From Planctomycetota bacterium (GTDB lineage: Bacteria > Planctomycetota > UBA1135 > GCA-002686595), in assembly GCA_016795325.1 (NCBI GenBank), contig JAEUHY010000016.1, positions 1 to 64,000 on the forward strand: a stretch of 64,000 bases of DNA. Reading direction: 5' to 3'. Below, in pieces: positions 39,013 to 47,807 of the stretch. Each line of letters opens with the position of its first letter. Position 1 is the first letter of the stretch. A program made the translations under genes and the position numbers. The notes beneath the pieces were generated by a model. It worked only from the letters and a program-made list of their open reading frames with translations. It made no database searches and had not been told where the DNA came from.

Positions 39013-39875
39013 GGGCGCTGCTCCTGCGCGGCGATGCGCTCGAGTCCGCGCGCGAGCACCCAGGGCTTGGAATCGCGCAGCAGCGGCGTCGCGACGCGTG
39101 CGCGGCGCAGGGTCGGCGCGTCGATGTGCGCCTGGAGCGTCGCGGTGTCGAAGCCTTCGATCCGCGCGACCAGGCGACCGAACGGATCGATGACGCGCGA
39201 GCCGCCCCAGAAGAACGCGCCGTCTTCCCAGCCGACGCGGTTGGCGTACACGACCCAGGTCTGGAACAGCAGCGCGTGCGCGTCGAGCAGCGTGCGCCAG
39301 CTCGTTTCGCTCGACAGTTCGGTCGAACCGCCGCTCACGCCGCGGCCCGGGCTGCAGCTGGGCGCGAGCATCGCGTCGACGCCGGCGAGGAAGTGCTGCA
39401 GTCCGCTCGTGACGTGCCAAGCGTCTTCGCAGATCAGCACGCCGAAGCGGCCGAGCTTCGAATCGAAGGCGCGGAACTCGTCGCCCGCGGCGAACTCGCG
39501 TTCTTCGTCGAACATGCCGTAGGTGACGAGGTGGACCTTGCGGTGCACGTGCAGCACGCGGCCGTCCTCGAGGAACGCGGCCGAGTTGTAGATGCGGCCG
39601 TCGCTGGCGCGCTCGACGAAGCCGACCAGGATCGAAATGCGGCGCGACAGCTCGCACAGGCGCTGCAATTCGGGGCTGTCGAGGCCGCGCGCGAGCTCGG
39701 CGGTCTGGTCCTTGAGGAAGTACCCCGTGAGCGACAACTCGGGGAACACGATGAGCTGCGAGCCGGCGGCGCAGGCCGCTTCGATCGCTGCGACGTGCTC
39801 GTCGAGATTCTTCGCCAGGTTGCCGAGCGCGGGGTTGGTCTGCGCAACGGTCAGGCGGCAATCGGTGAGCGGCAT
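39009..39875 (-). CDS. Nitrilase-family glutaminase partner of NAD+ synthetase
   Basis: A 288-residue CN-hydrolase. The catalytic triad is visible: Glu in 'LIVFPELSLTGYF', Lys in 'VHRKVHLVTYGMFDE', Cys in 'FGVLICEDAWH'. The closest known match is the N-terminal glutaminase domain of glutamine-dependent NAD+ synthetase, which channels NH3 to the synthetase active site. ATG 39875 chosen. Its stop overlaps the nadE start. A stand-alone nitrilase is the alternative, but the coupling to nadE makes the glutaminase role much more likely. Confidence 0.88.
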   Translation of the reverse strand: MPLTDCRLTVAQTNPALGNLAKNLDEHVAAIEAACAAGSQLIVFPELSLTGYFLKDQTAELARGLDSPELQRLCELSRRISILVGFVERASDGRIYNSAAFLEDGRVLHVHRKVHLVTYGMFDEEREFAAGDEFRAFDSKLGRFGVLICEDAWHVTSGLQHFLAGVDAMLAPSCSPGRGVSGGSTELSSETSWRTLLDAHALLFQTWVVYANRVGWEDGAFFWGGSRVIDPFGRLVARIEGFDTATLQAHIDAPTLRRARVATPLLRDSKPWVLARGLERIAAQEQRP

Positions 39876-39904
39876 GCTCGGAATGGTGTAGCGGATCGCG
39901 GCCG

Positions 39905-40905
<1,001 letters not shown>

Positions 40906-40933
<28 letters not shown>

Positions 40934-41622
40934 GCGGGCAGTTCGTTCAGCTCGTTCACGGTGTGGTCGGCCTGGGGCGCGGCCCGCGTTCGTTCGCGGT
41001 CGACGTGAACGGCCAAGATGCCAAGCGCCTGCGCGCCGCGCACGTCCCGCACGGGACAGTCTCCAACGTGCGCCGTCTCTTCCGGGTTCGCACCGGCGCG
41101 TTGCAAAGCGAGCTGAAAAATCGCCGGCTCGGGCTTTTCGCAGCGTTCGAGCGCGGAAACGACGAGGAAATCGAGCTCGCGGGCGAGGCCCAGGCCCTCC
41201 AAGAGCGCGGGGAGCGTCTCGCTCCAGTTCGAAACCACGCCGACGCGCAGTCCCAGCGCGCGGATGGAGCGCACGAGTTCGTGCGCGCCAGGAAAGAGCT
41301 CGAAACTCGCCGCGGAGGCGAAGCGCTCGAACAGCTCGCGCTGCAGGGGCGCGAGAAGGCGGCCGTCGAGGCCCAGGCGCGCGACGAACACCTCGGTGAT
41401 GAAGGCCTCGAACCAGCCCTGCGTGTAGCGGTAGTGCGGGCCAAGTTCGAGCGGCAGCGCGTCGTGGGCCGCGATCATCGCGCGCCGCATCGCCGGCTCG
41501 TCGACGTCCAGGCCGTGCGCCTGCGCCGTCTGTGCGTAGATGGCGAAGCGCGAAGGGACCTCGTGCAGGAGCGTCCCGCCCGCGTCGAGGAACACCGCCC
41601 GCAATCTCGCTCGTCGCCGCAT
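40906..41622 (-). CDS. HAD-superfamily hydrolase
   Basis: A 238-residue protein. HAD motif I is 'AVFLDAGGTLL' (Asp then Ala-Gly, so the second Asp of DxD is absent, as in some members), motif II 'GVVSNWSE', motif III Lys in 'ERCEKPEPAIF' and motif IV 'AHVGDCPVRDVRGAQ'. A helical cap (about 25-95) fits the 2-haloacid-dehalogenase/phosphatase-like subgroup. The missing Asp makes a phosphatase role less certain. First gene of the operon HAD-moxR-glutaminase-nadE; divergent from the TPR gene at 41721. Confidence 0.85.
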
Positions 41623-41720
41623 CGCGCGCCGAGAGTACGTTGGGACGTCGAGGCCGCAAGCCGCGCGCTGCGACCCGAGTCGGGCGCGCGCCGCGCTTCG
41701 AGCTACCATCCCAGGCCACG

Positions 41721-42734
41721 ATGAACCTCCGCCCGCGAATTCGCTCGGCCTGTGCGCTCGGTCTGGTTGTACTGGCCTTCAGCGCGGCGTGCGGCGGACC
41801 CAGCCGCAGCTTGCGCCGCCATCCCGAGCCGCAGCGCGTGACGGTCGAACGCGCGCGCGCCGCATCGGACAGCCAGCAATGGTCGCTCGCCGCGAGCTCG
41901 TGGTACGAGCTGTACCTGCGGCGCGGCGAGGATGCGCCGCTGGCGTGCGTCGAGGCCGCGCGCGCGCTGGCGAAGCTCGAGGACATCGCGAGCGCGCGCA
42001 ACCTGCTCGACCAGGGCTTCCAGCGCTATCCCGAGCGGCTCGAGCTGCTCGAAGCGCAGGCCGAAATCCTCGAGCAAGCGGGCTTTTCGCGCGCGGCCGA
42101 GCCGTACCTCGAGCGCGTGCTCGAACGCGATCCGGACCGCCTCTCGACGTTGCTGGCGTTGGCGCGCGTGCGCGTCGAGCTGTCGCTCGAAGACAAGGCG
42201 CTGCCGCTGCTCGAACGCCGCGTCGCGTTGGGCGGCGCAGATGCGCTGACCTGGCGGCTGATCGCGCGCGCGCAGCACAAGGCGGCGCGTGTGCGCGAAG
42301 CTCTCGACGCGTACGCCAAGGCGTTTGCGTTCGGCGAGAACGATCCCGACCGGCTGGTGTACGCCGCCGGGCTGTATGTGGAGTCGAAGGACGACCAGCG
42401 CGGAGATTTCGATCCGGCGCTCGTGCGTTCGTGGCTGCGCCGCGCGCTCGAGCTCGATCCGCAGCTGGGCGTGGGACATGAGTATCTCGGTCGGCTGCTC
42501 GAGGCGGCGGGGGAGTCGCTGGAGGCGACTTCGAGTTATGAGCGCGCGCTGGAGCTGGCGCCGGAGCGCCACGAGCTGGCGCTGCGTTTGGGCCGCGTCT
42601 ACCGCGGGCTGGGCAACAACGAGCGCGCGGCCGCGCTTGCCCAACATGCGCTGAAGGTCGACAAGGACCCCGAGCGCTGCGCGGAGTTCGAGCGTTGGCT
42701 CGTTCCGCCGACGCCGCCAGGCGACGGGAACTGA
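41721..42734 (+). CDS. TPR-repeat lipoprotein
   Basis: A 337-residue protein. The signal peptide with lipobox (ALGLVVLAFSAAC, Cys at about 24) indicates an exported lipoprotein. Eight or so tetratricopeptide-like repeats fill the rest, for example 'LLEAQAEILEQAGFSRAAEP' and 'GHEYLGRLLEAAGESLEATS', then 'ALRLGRVYRGLGNNERAAAL'. TPR lipoproteins assemble envelope complexes. Divergent from the HAD operon and followed by a 99-bp palindrome. Confidence 0.88.
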   Translation: MNLRPRIRSACALGLVVLAFSAACGGPSRSLRRHPEPQRVTVERARAASDSQQWSLAASSWYELYLRRGEDAPLACVEAARALAKLEDIASARNLLDQGFQRYPERLELLEAQAEILEQAGFSRAAEPYLERVLERDPDRLSTLLALARVRVELSLEDKALPLLERRVALGGADALTWRLIARAQHKAARVREALDAYAKAFAFGENDPDRLVYAAGLYVESKDDQRGDFDPALVRSWLRRALELDPQLGVGHEYLGRLLEAAGESLEATSSYERALELAPERHELALRLGRVYRGLGNNERAAALAQHALKVDKDPERCAEFERWLVPPTPPGDGN

Positions 42735-42738
42735 CGGA

Positions 42739-42837
42739 GCGCGATCGTACGGTGCCAGAGCAATTTGTCTCACGCCTCCGGCGCGCCCCGCGCGCCGGAG
42801 GCGTGAGACAAATTGCTCTGGCACCGTACGATCGCGC
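42739..42837. repeat. 99-bp palindrome with 48-bp perfect arms
   Basis: Arms run 42739-42786 and 42790-42837 without a mismatch, around a 3-nt CCC centre. The outer part reads GCGATCGTACGGTGCCAGAG, the middle CAATTTGTCTCACGCC, the inner TCCGGCGCGC. It lies between the TPR lipoprotein gene (stop at 42734) and the gene at 42994, so it may terminate both strands' transcription, but the size is far beyond a normal terminator. Confidence 0.92.
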
Positions 42838-42908
42838 CAGACCCCGGAACCGCTGCCCGCGGGGAGGGTTTCACTTCGCGCTGACGGGACGGATCCAACA
42901 CTCGCCCA

Positions 42909-42927
42909 GGGGCGCTTCGGCGCCGTA
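42909..42927. repeat. REP-like element (GGCGCCGTACCGCC)
   Basis: Contains CGGCGCCGTACCGCC, the core shared with 43590-43612 and with both arms at 52149-52264. It is located upstream of the Spy/CpxP-like gene. Confidence 0.5.
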
Positions 42928-42993
42928 CCGCCTAGCGCGGGTGATGGATGGCCGATCTGTCGACGACGTATCCAACAAGCGGGTGATCCACTC

Positions 42994-43575
42994 ATGAACA
43001 CGAAACTCCTTCTCGGTTTGGGCAGCGCGGTTCTCGTCGGAATGTTCGCGGTGAGCGGTCTGGCGTACGCCAGCTCCGCCGCGCAAGAGGGCGCGCCGCG
43101 CGGCGCGCGCGTGGAGCGGCAGGAACGCGACGGTCGCGGCCTGCGCCAACGCGTCGTCAAGCGCATGCGCCAGCGGCGCGATTTCCTGCGCTCGCTGGAG
43201 ATCACCGAGGTGCAACGCGAGAGCGCTCGCGCCGCGGCCCGCGAGCTTGCGCCGCTCGCCGAAACGCTGCGGCCGCAGGTGAAGGCGCTGCTCGAGCGCG
43301 CGCGCGCCCTGCGCCGCGCTTGCGACCGCGAAGGTGCTCGCAAGGTGCTCGAGAACGAGCTCAAGCCGCTGCTCGCCAGTGCGAAGCCGCAGACGCAGCG
43401 GGCCGTCGCGCCGCTCGTGGGCTCGCTCACGCCGGAGCAACGCGCGAAGCTCGAGGCCGCCGCGCAACGCCGCGGCCGTTCCTTCGACGAGCAACGCTTC
43501 GCGCACCGGCTCGGGCTGGCGCTTTCGTCGCGCCGCGGGCAGGAGCGCGCTCGCGACGAACGTCGGCCGCGCTGA
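42994..43575 (+). CDS. Spy/CpxP-like exported protein
   Basis: A 193-residue protein. The signal peptide (about 1-27, 'LLLGLGSAVLVGMFAVSGLA') precedes a highly charged, Arg/Ala/Glu-rich all-helical region (about 40-190) with 'SLEITEVQRESARAAARELA' and 'VGSLTPEQRAKLEAAA'. That is the LTxxQ-type spacing of the Spy/CpxP/CnrX group, periplasmic chaperones or metal sensors. The placement beside an Sco1/cytochrome gene on the other strand fits metal or envelope stress, but that is inference. Confidence 0.7.
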   Translation: MNTKLLLGLGSAVLVGMFAVSGLAYASSAAQEGAPRGARVERQERDGRGLRQRVVKRMRQRRDFLRSLEITEVQRESARAAARELAPLAETLRPQVKALLERARALRRACDREGARKVLENELKPLLASAKPQTQRAVAPLVGSLTPEQRAKLEAAAQRRGRSFDEQRFAHRLGLALSSRRGQERARDERRPR

Positions 43576-43589
43576 CGGTGTGGATCCGG

Positions 43590-43612
43590 CGCTTGGCGCC
43601 GTACCACCAAAC
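43590..43612. repeat. REP-like element (TTGGCGCCGTACCACCAAACG)
   Basis: Matches the right arm of the paired element at 52149-52264 (GTGGCGCCGTACCACCAACGC) at nearly every base. It lies in the 38-bp gap between two convergent genes, the usual place for bacterial REP sequences. Confidence 0.65.
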
Positions 43613-43613
43613 G

Positions 43614-44711
43614 CTACTGCTTGCGCGCCTTGGCGTACTTCGCCGGGTCCGCCAGGAACTTCTCCTGGCAATGGTCGCAGCAGAACCAGAAGCGCACGCC
43701 CTCGTGTTCGGCCGAGGGCGAGTCGTCGAAGACCGTGATCTCCATCTCGCACACCGGGTCGAAGGTGAGCGTCGGGTTTGCGCCTTCCACCGCACTGGGC
43801 TCGAGGCTCTTCAAGTGATCGATCACGCGGCCGAGCTGTTCGTCGCTCAGCAACTGCGCGTAGCTCGGCATCGTGCCGCGGTAGCCGTCGACGATCCGCG
43901 CCCACGGATCGACGATCGACTCGCGCAGATAGGCCTCGTCGGCGCGCACTTCGCCGCCGTCGGCGAGCTTCACGGCGCGACCGAGCACACCTTCGAGCGG
44001 CGGGCCCAGGCGCGGGTTGTTGTGGCAACCTGCGCAGCCCATGGCGAGGAACAACTGCTCGCCTGACAAGTCGGCGCGCGGGCCGACGGAATTCGCGAAT
44101 TCCTGCGCGAGCAGGCGATTGGTGTCGCTGACCAAGCGTTCCATGGCTTCGTCGTCGTCGCTGATGTACGCGCCGCGGATCAGGCCGCGTGGGTCGACCA
44201 GGAAGAAGCGGTTGGAGTGCAGGATCGGGTCCGCGGGATCGTCGGTGGGCTGCACCGTCACGCCGAAACCCTTCGCGACTCGCAGCAGATTCTCACCGTC
44301 CGTCGAAAGCAGCCACCAGCGCGTCTCGGCCGGGCTCCACTCGCGCGCGTAGCTCGCGAGCACCGCCGGCGTGTCGTTCTGCGGGTCGACCGAGAACGAC
44401 ACGAAGCGCAACTGCGGCGCGTTGAGGCTGCGCTGCAACTGCACCATCTTCGCCGTCATCGTCGGGCAGATCGACGTGCACTGCGTGAAGATGAAGTTCG
44501 CGATCCACACCTGTCCACGCAGCTCGTCGTGGCGCAGCGCACGGCCCGCTTGGCTCGCGAACTCGAACTGCGGCGCGTCCCAGAGCTTTGCCAGTTCCTC
44601 GCTCGCGGCGTCGGCGGAGGGCCCCGCGCGTTCGCGGCGCGGCGCGAAGAGCACGACGAGCGCCGCGGCGACGGCCGAGATCAGCGCGATCCACACGAAA
44701 CTGCGGTTCAT
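43614..44711 (-). CDS. Sco1/SenC - cytochrome c - YHS fusion protein
   Basis: A 365-residue protein from ATG 44711. An N-terminal membrane anchor (about 5-24) is followed by a thioredoxin-fold Sco1/SenC domain (about 45-205) with the copper site 'FTQCTSICPT' (CxxxC) and the later His in 'LHSNRFFLVDPRG'. Next is a class I cytochrome c domain (about 215-300), with haem motif CAGCH and distal Met in 'GTMPSYAQLL'. Last is a YHS domain (about 320-360) with 'FDPVCEME' and 'FCCDHCQEKFLADP'. Sco proteins deliver copper to cytochrome oxidase. The added haem and YHS domains suggest linked redox and metal handling. Follows gmhA on the same strand, 16 bp apart. Confidence 0.9.
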   Translation of the reverse strand: MNRSFVWIALISAVAAALVVLFAPRRERAGPSADAASEELAKLWDAPQFEFASQAGRALRHDELRGQVWIANFIFTQCTSICPTMTAKMVQLQRSLNAPQLRFVSFSVDPQNDTPAVLASYAREWSPAETRWWLLSTDGENLLRVAKGFGVTVQPTDDPADPILHSNRFFLVDPRGLIRGAYISDDDEAMERLVSDTNRLLAQEFANSVGPRADLSGEQLFLAMGCAGCHNNPRLGPPLEGVLGRAVKLADGGEVRADEAYLRESIVDPWARIVDGYRGTMPSYAQLLSDEQLGRVIDHLKSLEPSAVEGANPTLTFDPVCEMEITVFDDSPSAEHEGVRFWFCCDHCQEKFLADPAKYAKARKQ

Positions 44712-44727
44712 GGCGCGCGTCGTTCGC

Positions 44728-45324
44728 TCAGGCGTAGTTGGCGGGGAACAGCGCGCGTTCGACCGCTTCGATCGTGATGTGCAGGATCTTGATGTGCACT
44801 TCCTGGATGCGGTCCGAGGTCGTCGCAAGCGGCACGACGATCGGAATGTCGACGAGCGGCAGCATCTTGCCGCCGCCCTTGCCGAGCAGGGCGACGGTCG
44901 TCACGCCCTTGCGTTTGGCGGCTTCGATCGCGCGCAGGCAGTTGGGCGAATTGCCGCTGGTCGACATCAGCACGAGCAGATCGCCGGGTTTGCCGAGCGC
45001 CTCGACCTGCCGCGCGAACACTTCGTCGAAGCCGAAGTCGTTGGCGATGCACGTCAGCTGGCTGGGGTCGGAAAAGGCGACAGCGGCGAGCGCTGAACGA
45101 TCCTTGCGGAAGCGGCCGGTCCACTCTTCGGCGAAGTGCATCGCGTCGCACATGCTTCCGCCGTTGCCCGCGGCCATCAGCAGGCCGCCGCGGTCGAGCG
45201 TGGCCTTGGCGGCGTCGGCGAAGCGCCGCACGCCGGCGAGCGACTTGGGATCGGCCAAAAACGCCTGAAGCGTGGCCAGGGACTCATCGAAGGCGGCGCG
45301 GATCGGGTCGGGTGCGTGGCTCAT
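44728..45324 (-). CDS. gmhA: Sedoheptulose-7-phosphate isomerase (phosphoheptose isomerase)
   Basis: A 198-residue SIS-domain protein. Signatures are 'LLMAAGNGGSMCDAMHFAEE', 'DFGFDEVFARQVEALGKPGD', 'LMSTSGNSPNCLRAIEAAK' and the catalytic His/Glu stretch 'HIKILHITIEAVERALF'. It converts sedoheptulose 7-phosphate to heptose 7-phosphate for LPS core or other heptose glycans, so the cell probably makes heptose-containing surface polymers. The Sco1-fusion gene follows closely on the same strand. Length is normal for GmhA. Confidence 0.92.
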   Translation of the reverse strand: MSHAPDPIRAAFDESLATLQAFLADPKSLAGVRRFADAAKATLDRGGLLMAAGNGGSMCDAMHFAEEWTGRFRKDRSALAAVAFSDPSQLTCIANDFGFDEVFARQVEALGKPGDLLVLMSTSGNSPNCLRAIEAAKRKGVTTVALLGKGGGKMLPLVDIPIVVPLATTSDRIQEVHIKILHITIEAVERALFPANYA

Positions 45325-45380
45325 GGCGTCAGCGCGGCATTTTCGTACATCCGAGCGCGCCGGGCCAGTGCGCAGCGCCC

Positions 45381-45628
45381 CTAGCCCGACCTATTCGTGA
45401 ACTGCGGAGCGAAAACGTCGGAGCGCCTGTCCTGCAAGGTTCTGCGGCGCGAGCGCTCGAGGGATTCCGCGCTGGGTCGCGCAGCGAACGTCGACGAGCA
45501 TCCCGTCGGATGCTCGTCAGCGCGAGCGACCTGTAGGGACGCTGAGAAGTTCTCGCGCCGTGAGAAAACGCAGCAGGGCGCGGTGATCGGTCGTTTGCCG
45601 TTGCCGCCTCATGAATAGGTCGGGCTAG
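45381..45628. mobile_element. 248-bp MITE-like element with 20-bp terminal inverted repeats
   Basis: Ends are CTAGCCCGACCTATTCGTGA (45381-45400) and, inverted, TCATGAATAGGTCGGGCTAG (45609-45628), 19 of 20 positions pairing. The interior holds no meaningful gene and contains a further inverted pair GAACGTCGACGAGCATCC / GGATGCTCGTC (about 45486-45516). It sits between gmhA (divergent) and a heavy-metal-domain gene. No clear target-site duplication is seen. The terminal repeats look like those of a DDE insertion sequence. Confidence 0.7.
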
Positions 45629-45666
45629 CGCTGAAAAGCCGGGCTCAGCGCTTAGTCTGTGGGCCC

Positions 45667-46029
45667 ATGAAGCCCGGACTCGTGCTGCTGCTGGCCGCCG
45701 CGCTCGGCGGCGTGACCTACGTCGCTCTGCGCACCAAGGCGCCGACCTACACACCCCCGACGATCGTTGCGCCCGACGCGCTGCCGACAGCGCTGCTCGA
45801 AGAGCCGCAGGCGGGCGAGGTCGTGCGCGTGTTCGACGTCGAAGGTATGTGCTGCGGGGGCTGCGCGCCCAAGATCTACAAGGCCCTAGCGGCGGCGCCC
45901 GGCGTGCGCGCGGCGGCGGTCGACTTCGACAGCGCCACGGCGCGTGCAATCGTGAAGGCGGATGTCGACGTCGCCAGCCTCGAGCGCTCGATGACCTTCG
46001 ACGACTACGTCGCCAAGTCACGTCCGTAG
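45667..46029 (+). CDS. Membrane-anchored heavy-metal-associated (HMA) domain protein
   Basis: A 120-residue protein. An N-terminal TM or signal helix (about 2-20, 'GLVLLLAAALGGVTYVAL') is followed by an HMA fold (about 55-118) with the metal loop 'VEGMCCGGCAPKIYKALAA' (GMxCxxC) and 'GVRAAAVDFDSATARAIV'. Such proteins bind Cu+ or Zn2+ and pass them to transporters or oxidase assembly. The proximity of the Sco1 fusion is consistent with copper handling. A MITE-like element lies just upstream. Confidence 0.85.
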   Translation: MKPGLVLLLAAALGGVTYVALRTKAPTYTPPTIVAPDALPTALLEEPQAGEVVRVFDVEGMCCGGCAPKIYKALAAAPGVRAAAVDFDSATARAIVKADVDVASLERSMTFDDYVAKSRP

Positions 46030-46044
46030 CGCGGAGAACGACGC

Positions 46045-47289
46045 GTGCTCGAGTTCGTGCTCGTCGCACTGCTGTTCGCGCTCGCCGGCGCGAGCGTTTG
46101 GATCGCGCGCCTCTCCGCGCAGCGCGCGCGACTCGAGGCGTTGCTCGAGAGCGAGCGCGAGCGCATCGCACGGCTCGCCGAAGATGAGCAGCGCCTGAGG
46201 GACAGCTTCCAATCGCTCGCCAGCGACACGTTGCGCCGCGAGAGCGCGAACTTCCTGCAGCTCGCCGAGCAGAAGTTCGCTGCGCGCGAGGCGAAGGCTG
46301 CGGCGGAACTCGACAAGCGCCGCGCGGCGGTCGACCAACTCGTGCAGCCGATCGGCGAGGCGCTCAAGCGCACGCAGGAGGAGCTGCGCACGCTCGAGAA
46401 GGAACGCCAAGGCGCGTACGCCGGGCTGCGCGAGCAAGTGCAGGCGATGCAGCGCGCCAACGCGGAGCTCAGTGGCCAGACGCAGCGGCTCGCGGTCGCG
46501 CTGTCGAAACCCAACGTGCGCGGACGCTACGGCGAGATCCAACTGCAGCGCGTCGCGGAGCTCGCCGGGATGCAGAACTACTGCGATTTCGCGCTGCAGG
46601 AGAGCGTGCGCGACGCACAGGGGCGGCTGCTCAAGCCCGACATGGTCGTGCGGCTCCCCAACGAGCGCGTCGTCGCGGTCGACGCCAAGACCAACATCGA
46701 CGCCTACATGAGCGCGCTCGAGGCGACCAAGCCCGAAGAGGCCGAGCCTCACCTCCAGCGCTTCGCGCGGCACGTCGCGGAGCAGGTGCAGGCGCTGGGC
46801 AAGAAGGGCTACTGGGCGCAGTTCGACGCGCCCGAGTTCACGGTGATGTTCGTGCCCGGCGACAACTTCCTCGACGCTGCGCTCGAGCGTCGGCCGGACC
46901 TGATCGAGCTCGCCGCGCGCTCGAACGTCGTGCTCGCCAGTCCCTCGACGTTGATCGGACTGTTGCGCGCCGTGCACCTGGGTTGGCGCGAAAAGCGCTT
47001 CAGCGAGGACGCGCACAAGCTCCAGGAGCTCGGTCAACAGCTGCTCGAGCGTTTTGGCGTCGCGCTCGGCCACGCCGACAAACTCGGTCGTTCGCTGCGC
47101 AGCGCGGTCGAGGACTACAACGGCTTCGTCGGGTCCGTCGACGCGCGCGTGATGCCCACGCTGCGCAAGTTCGAAGAATCGAGCGCGCGCGCCAAGGAGC
47201 CGGTGAAGGAGCTCAAGCCGGTCGAGGGCGTGATTCGCGCGCGCAGCAGCGCCGCGGAGTTGCCCGCAGCGGCCGAGGACGTGTCGTGA
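46045..47289 (+). CDS. rmuC: DNA recombination protein RmuC
   Basis: A 414-residue protein. An N-terminal membrane helix (about 2-20), a long coiled coil (about 25-150) and the RmuC nuclease-like domain (about 155-330) are present. The domain shows 'NVRGRYGEIQLQRVAELAGM', 'MVVRLPNERVVAVDAKTNID' (D...DAK, PD-(D/E)xK type) and 'PSTLIGLLRAVHLGWREK'. RmuC limits inversions at short inverted repeats. GTG 46045 is the start. Its stop overlaps the next gene (GTGA, 47286-47289). Confidence 0.92.
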   Translation: MLEFVLVALLFALAGASVWIARLSAQRARLEALLESERERIARLAEDEQRLRDSFQSLASDTLRRESANFLQLAEQKFAAREAKAAAELDKRRAAVDQLVQPIGEALKRTQEELRTLEKERQGAYAGLREQVQAMQRANAELSGQTQRLAVALSKPNVRGRYGEIQLQRVAELAGMQNYCDFALQESVRDAQGRLLKPDMVVRLPNERVVAVDAKTNIDAYMSALEATKPEEAEPHLQRFARHVAEQVQALGKKGYWAQFDAPEFTVMFVPGDNFLDAALERRPDLIELAARSNVVLASPSTLIGLLRAVHLGWREKRFSEDAHKLQELGQQLLERFGVALGHADKLGRSLRSAVEDYNGFVGSVDARVMPTLRKFEESSARAKEPVKELKPVEGVIRARSSAAELPAAAEDVS

Positions 47290-47621
47290 GCGAACCCACG
47301 AATGCCTCGCGCAACGCGGCGCCGGCCGCGTTGACGCCCGAGCAGTCGCGGCGCGAAGAGCAACGCGCCAAGCTCGGGCTCGCGCTCATCGTCGCGGGCC
47401 TGCTCGGGATTCTGTGGGGCGTGTTCCACGTGCTGAACGGGCTTCCCACCGCGGAAAAACTGGACTTCGCGCACCGCATGACCGACTACCAGGCGCGCAA
47501 GTCCGTGCACGAGAACTTCCCCGGCGGTTTGTTGCGCGCGCTGTGCGGGCTCGGCGTCGCGTTGTGGGGCGGGCGCGTGCGCGGCGCCGCGCTGCGGGCA
47601 CTGGGGCGCGCCGACGACTGA
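47286..47621 (+). CDS. Small membrane protein
   Basis: A 111-residue protein with GTG start overlapping the rmuC stop. A charged N-terminus (about 1-30, 'EQSRREEQRAKLG') is followed by TM1 (about 31-52, 'LALIVAGLLGILWGVFHVLN') and a second hydrophobic segment (about 80-102, 'GGLLRALCGLGVALWGGRV'). No family recognised. Expression should be coupled to rmuC. Confidence 0.7.
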   Translation: MSEPTNASRNAAPAALTPEQSRREEQRAKLGLALIVAGLLGILWGVFHVLNGLPTAEKLDFAHRMTDYQARKSVHENFPGGLLRALCGLGVALWGGRVRGAALRALGRADD

Positions 47622-47807
47622 GCGCGTCCCAGTTCGGGATGCGCGAGCTCGCGTGAACCCGGCGCGTGTTGGGCGCCGTTGCGCAGCGTCGACACGTAAG
47701 CCTCGCGTCGCGCGTCCCGCTCGTCGGTCAACCGCTGCGACGGTGCGGGTAGCAGCCGGCGGAGCGATTCGACAGGCGCTCGAGCACACTCGAAAGGGGC
47801 GGCGAAC

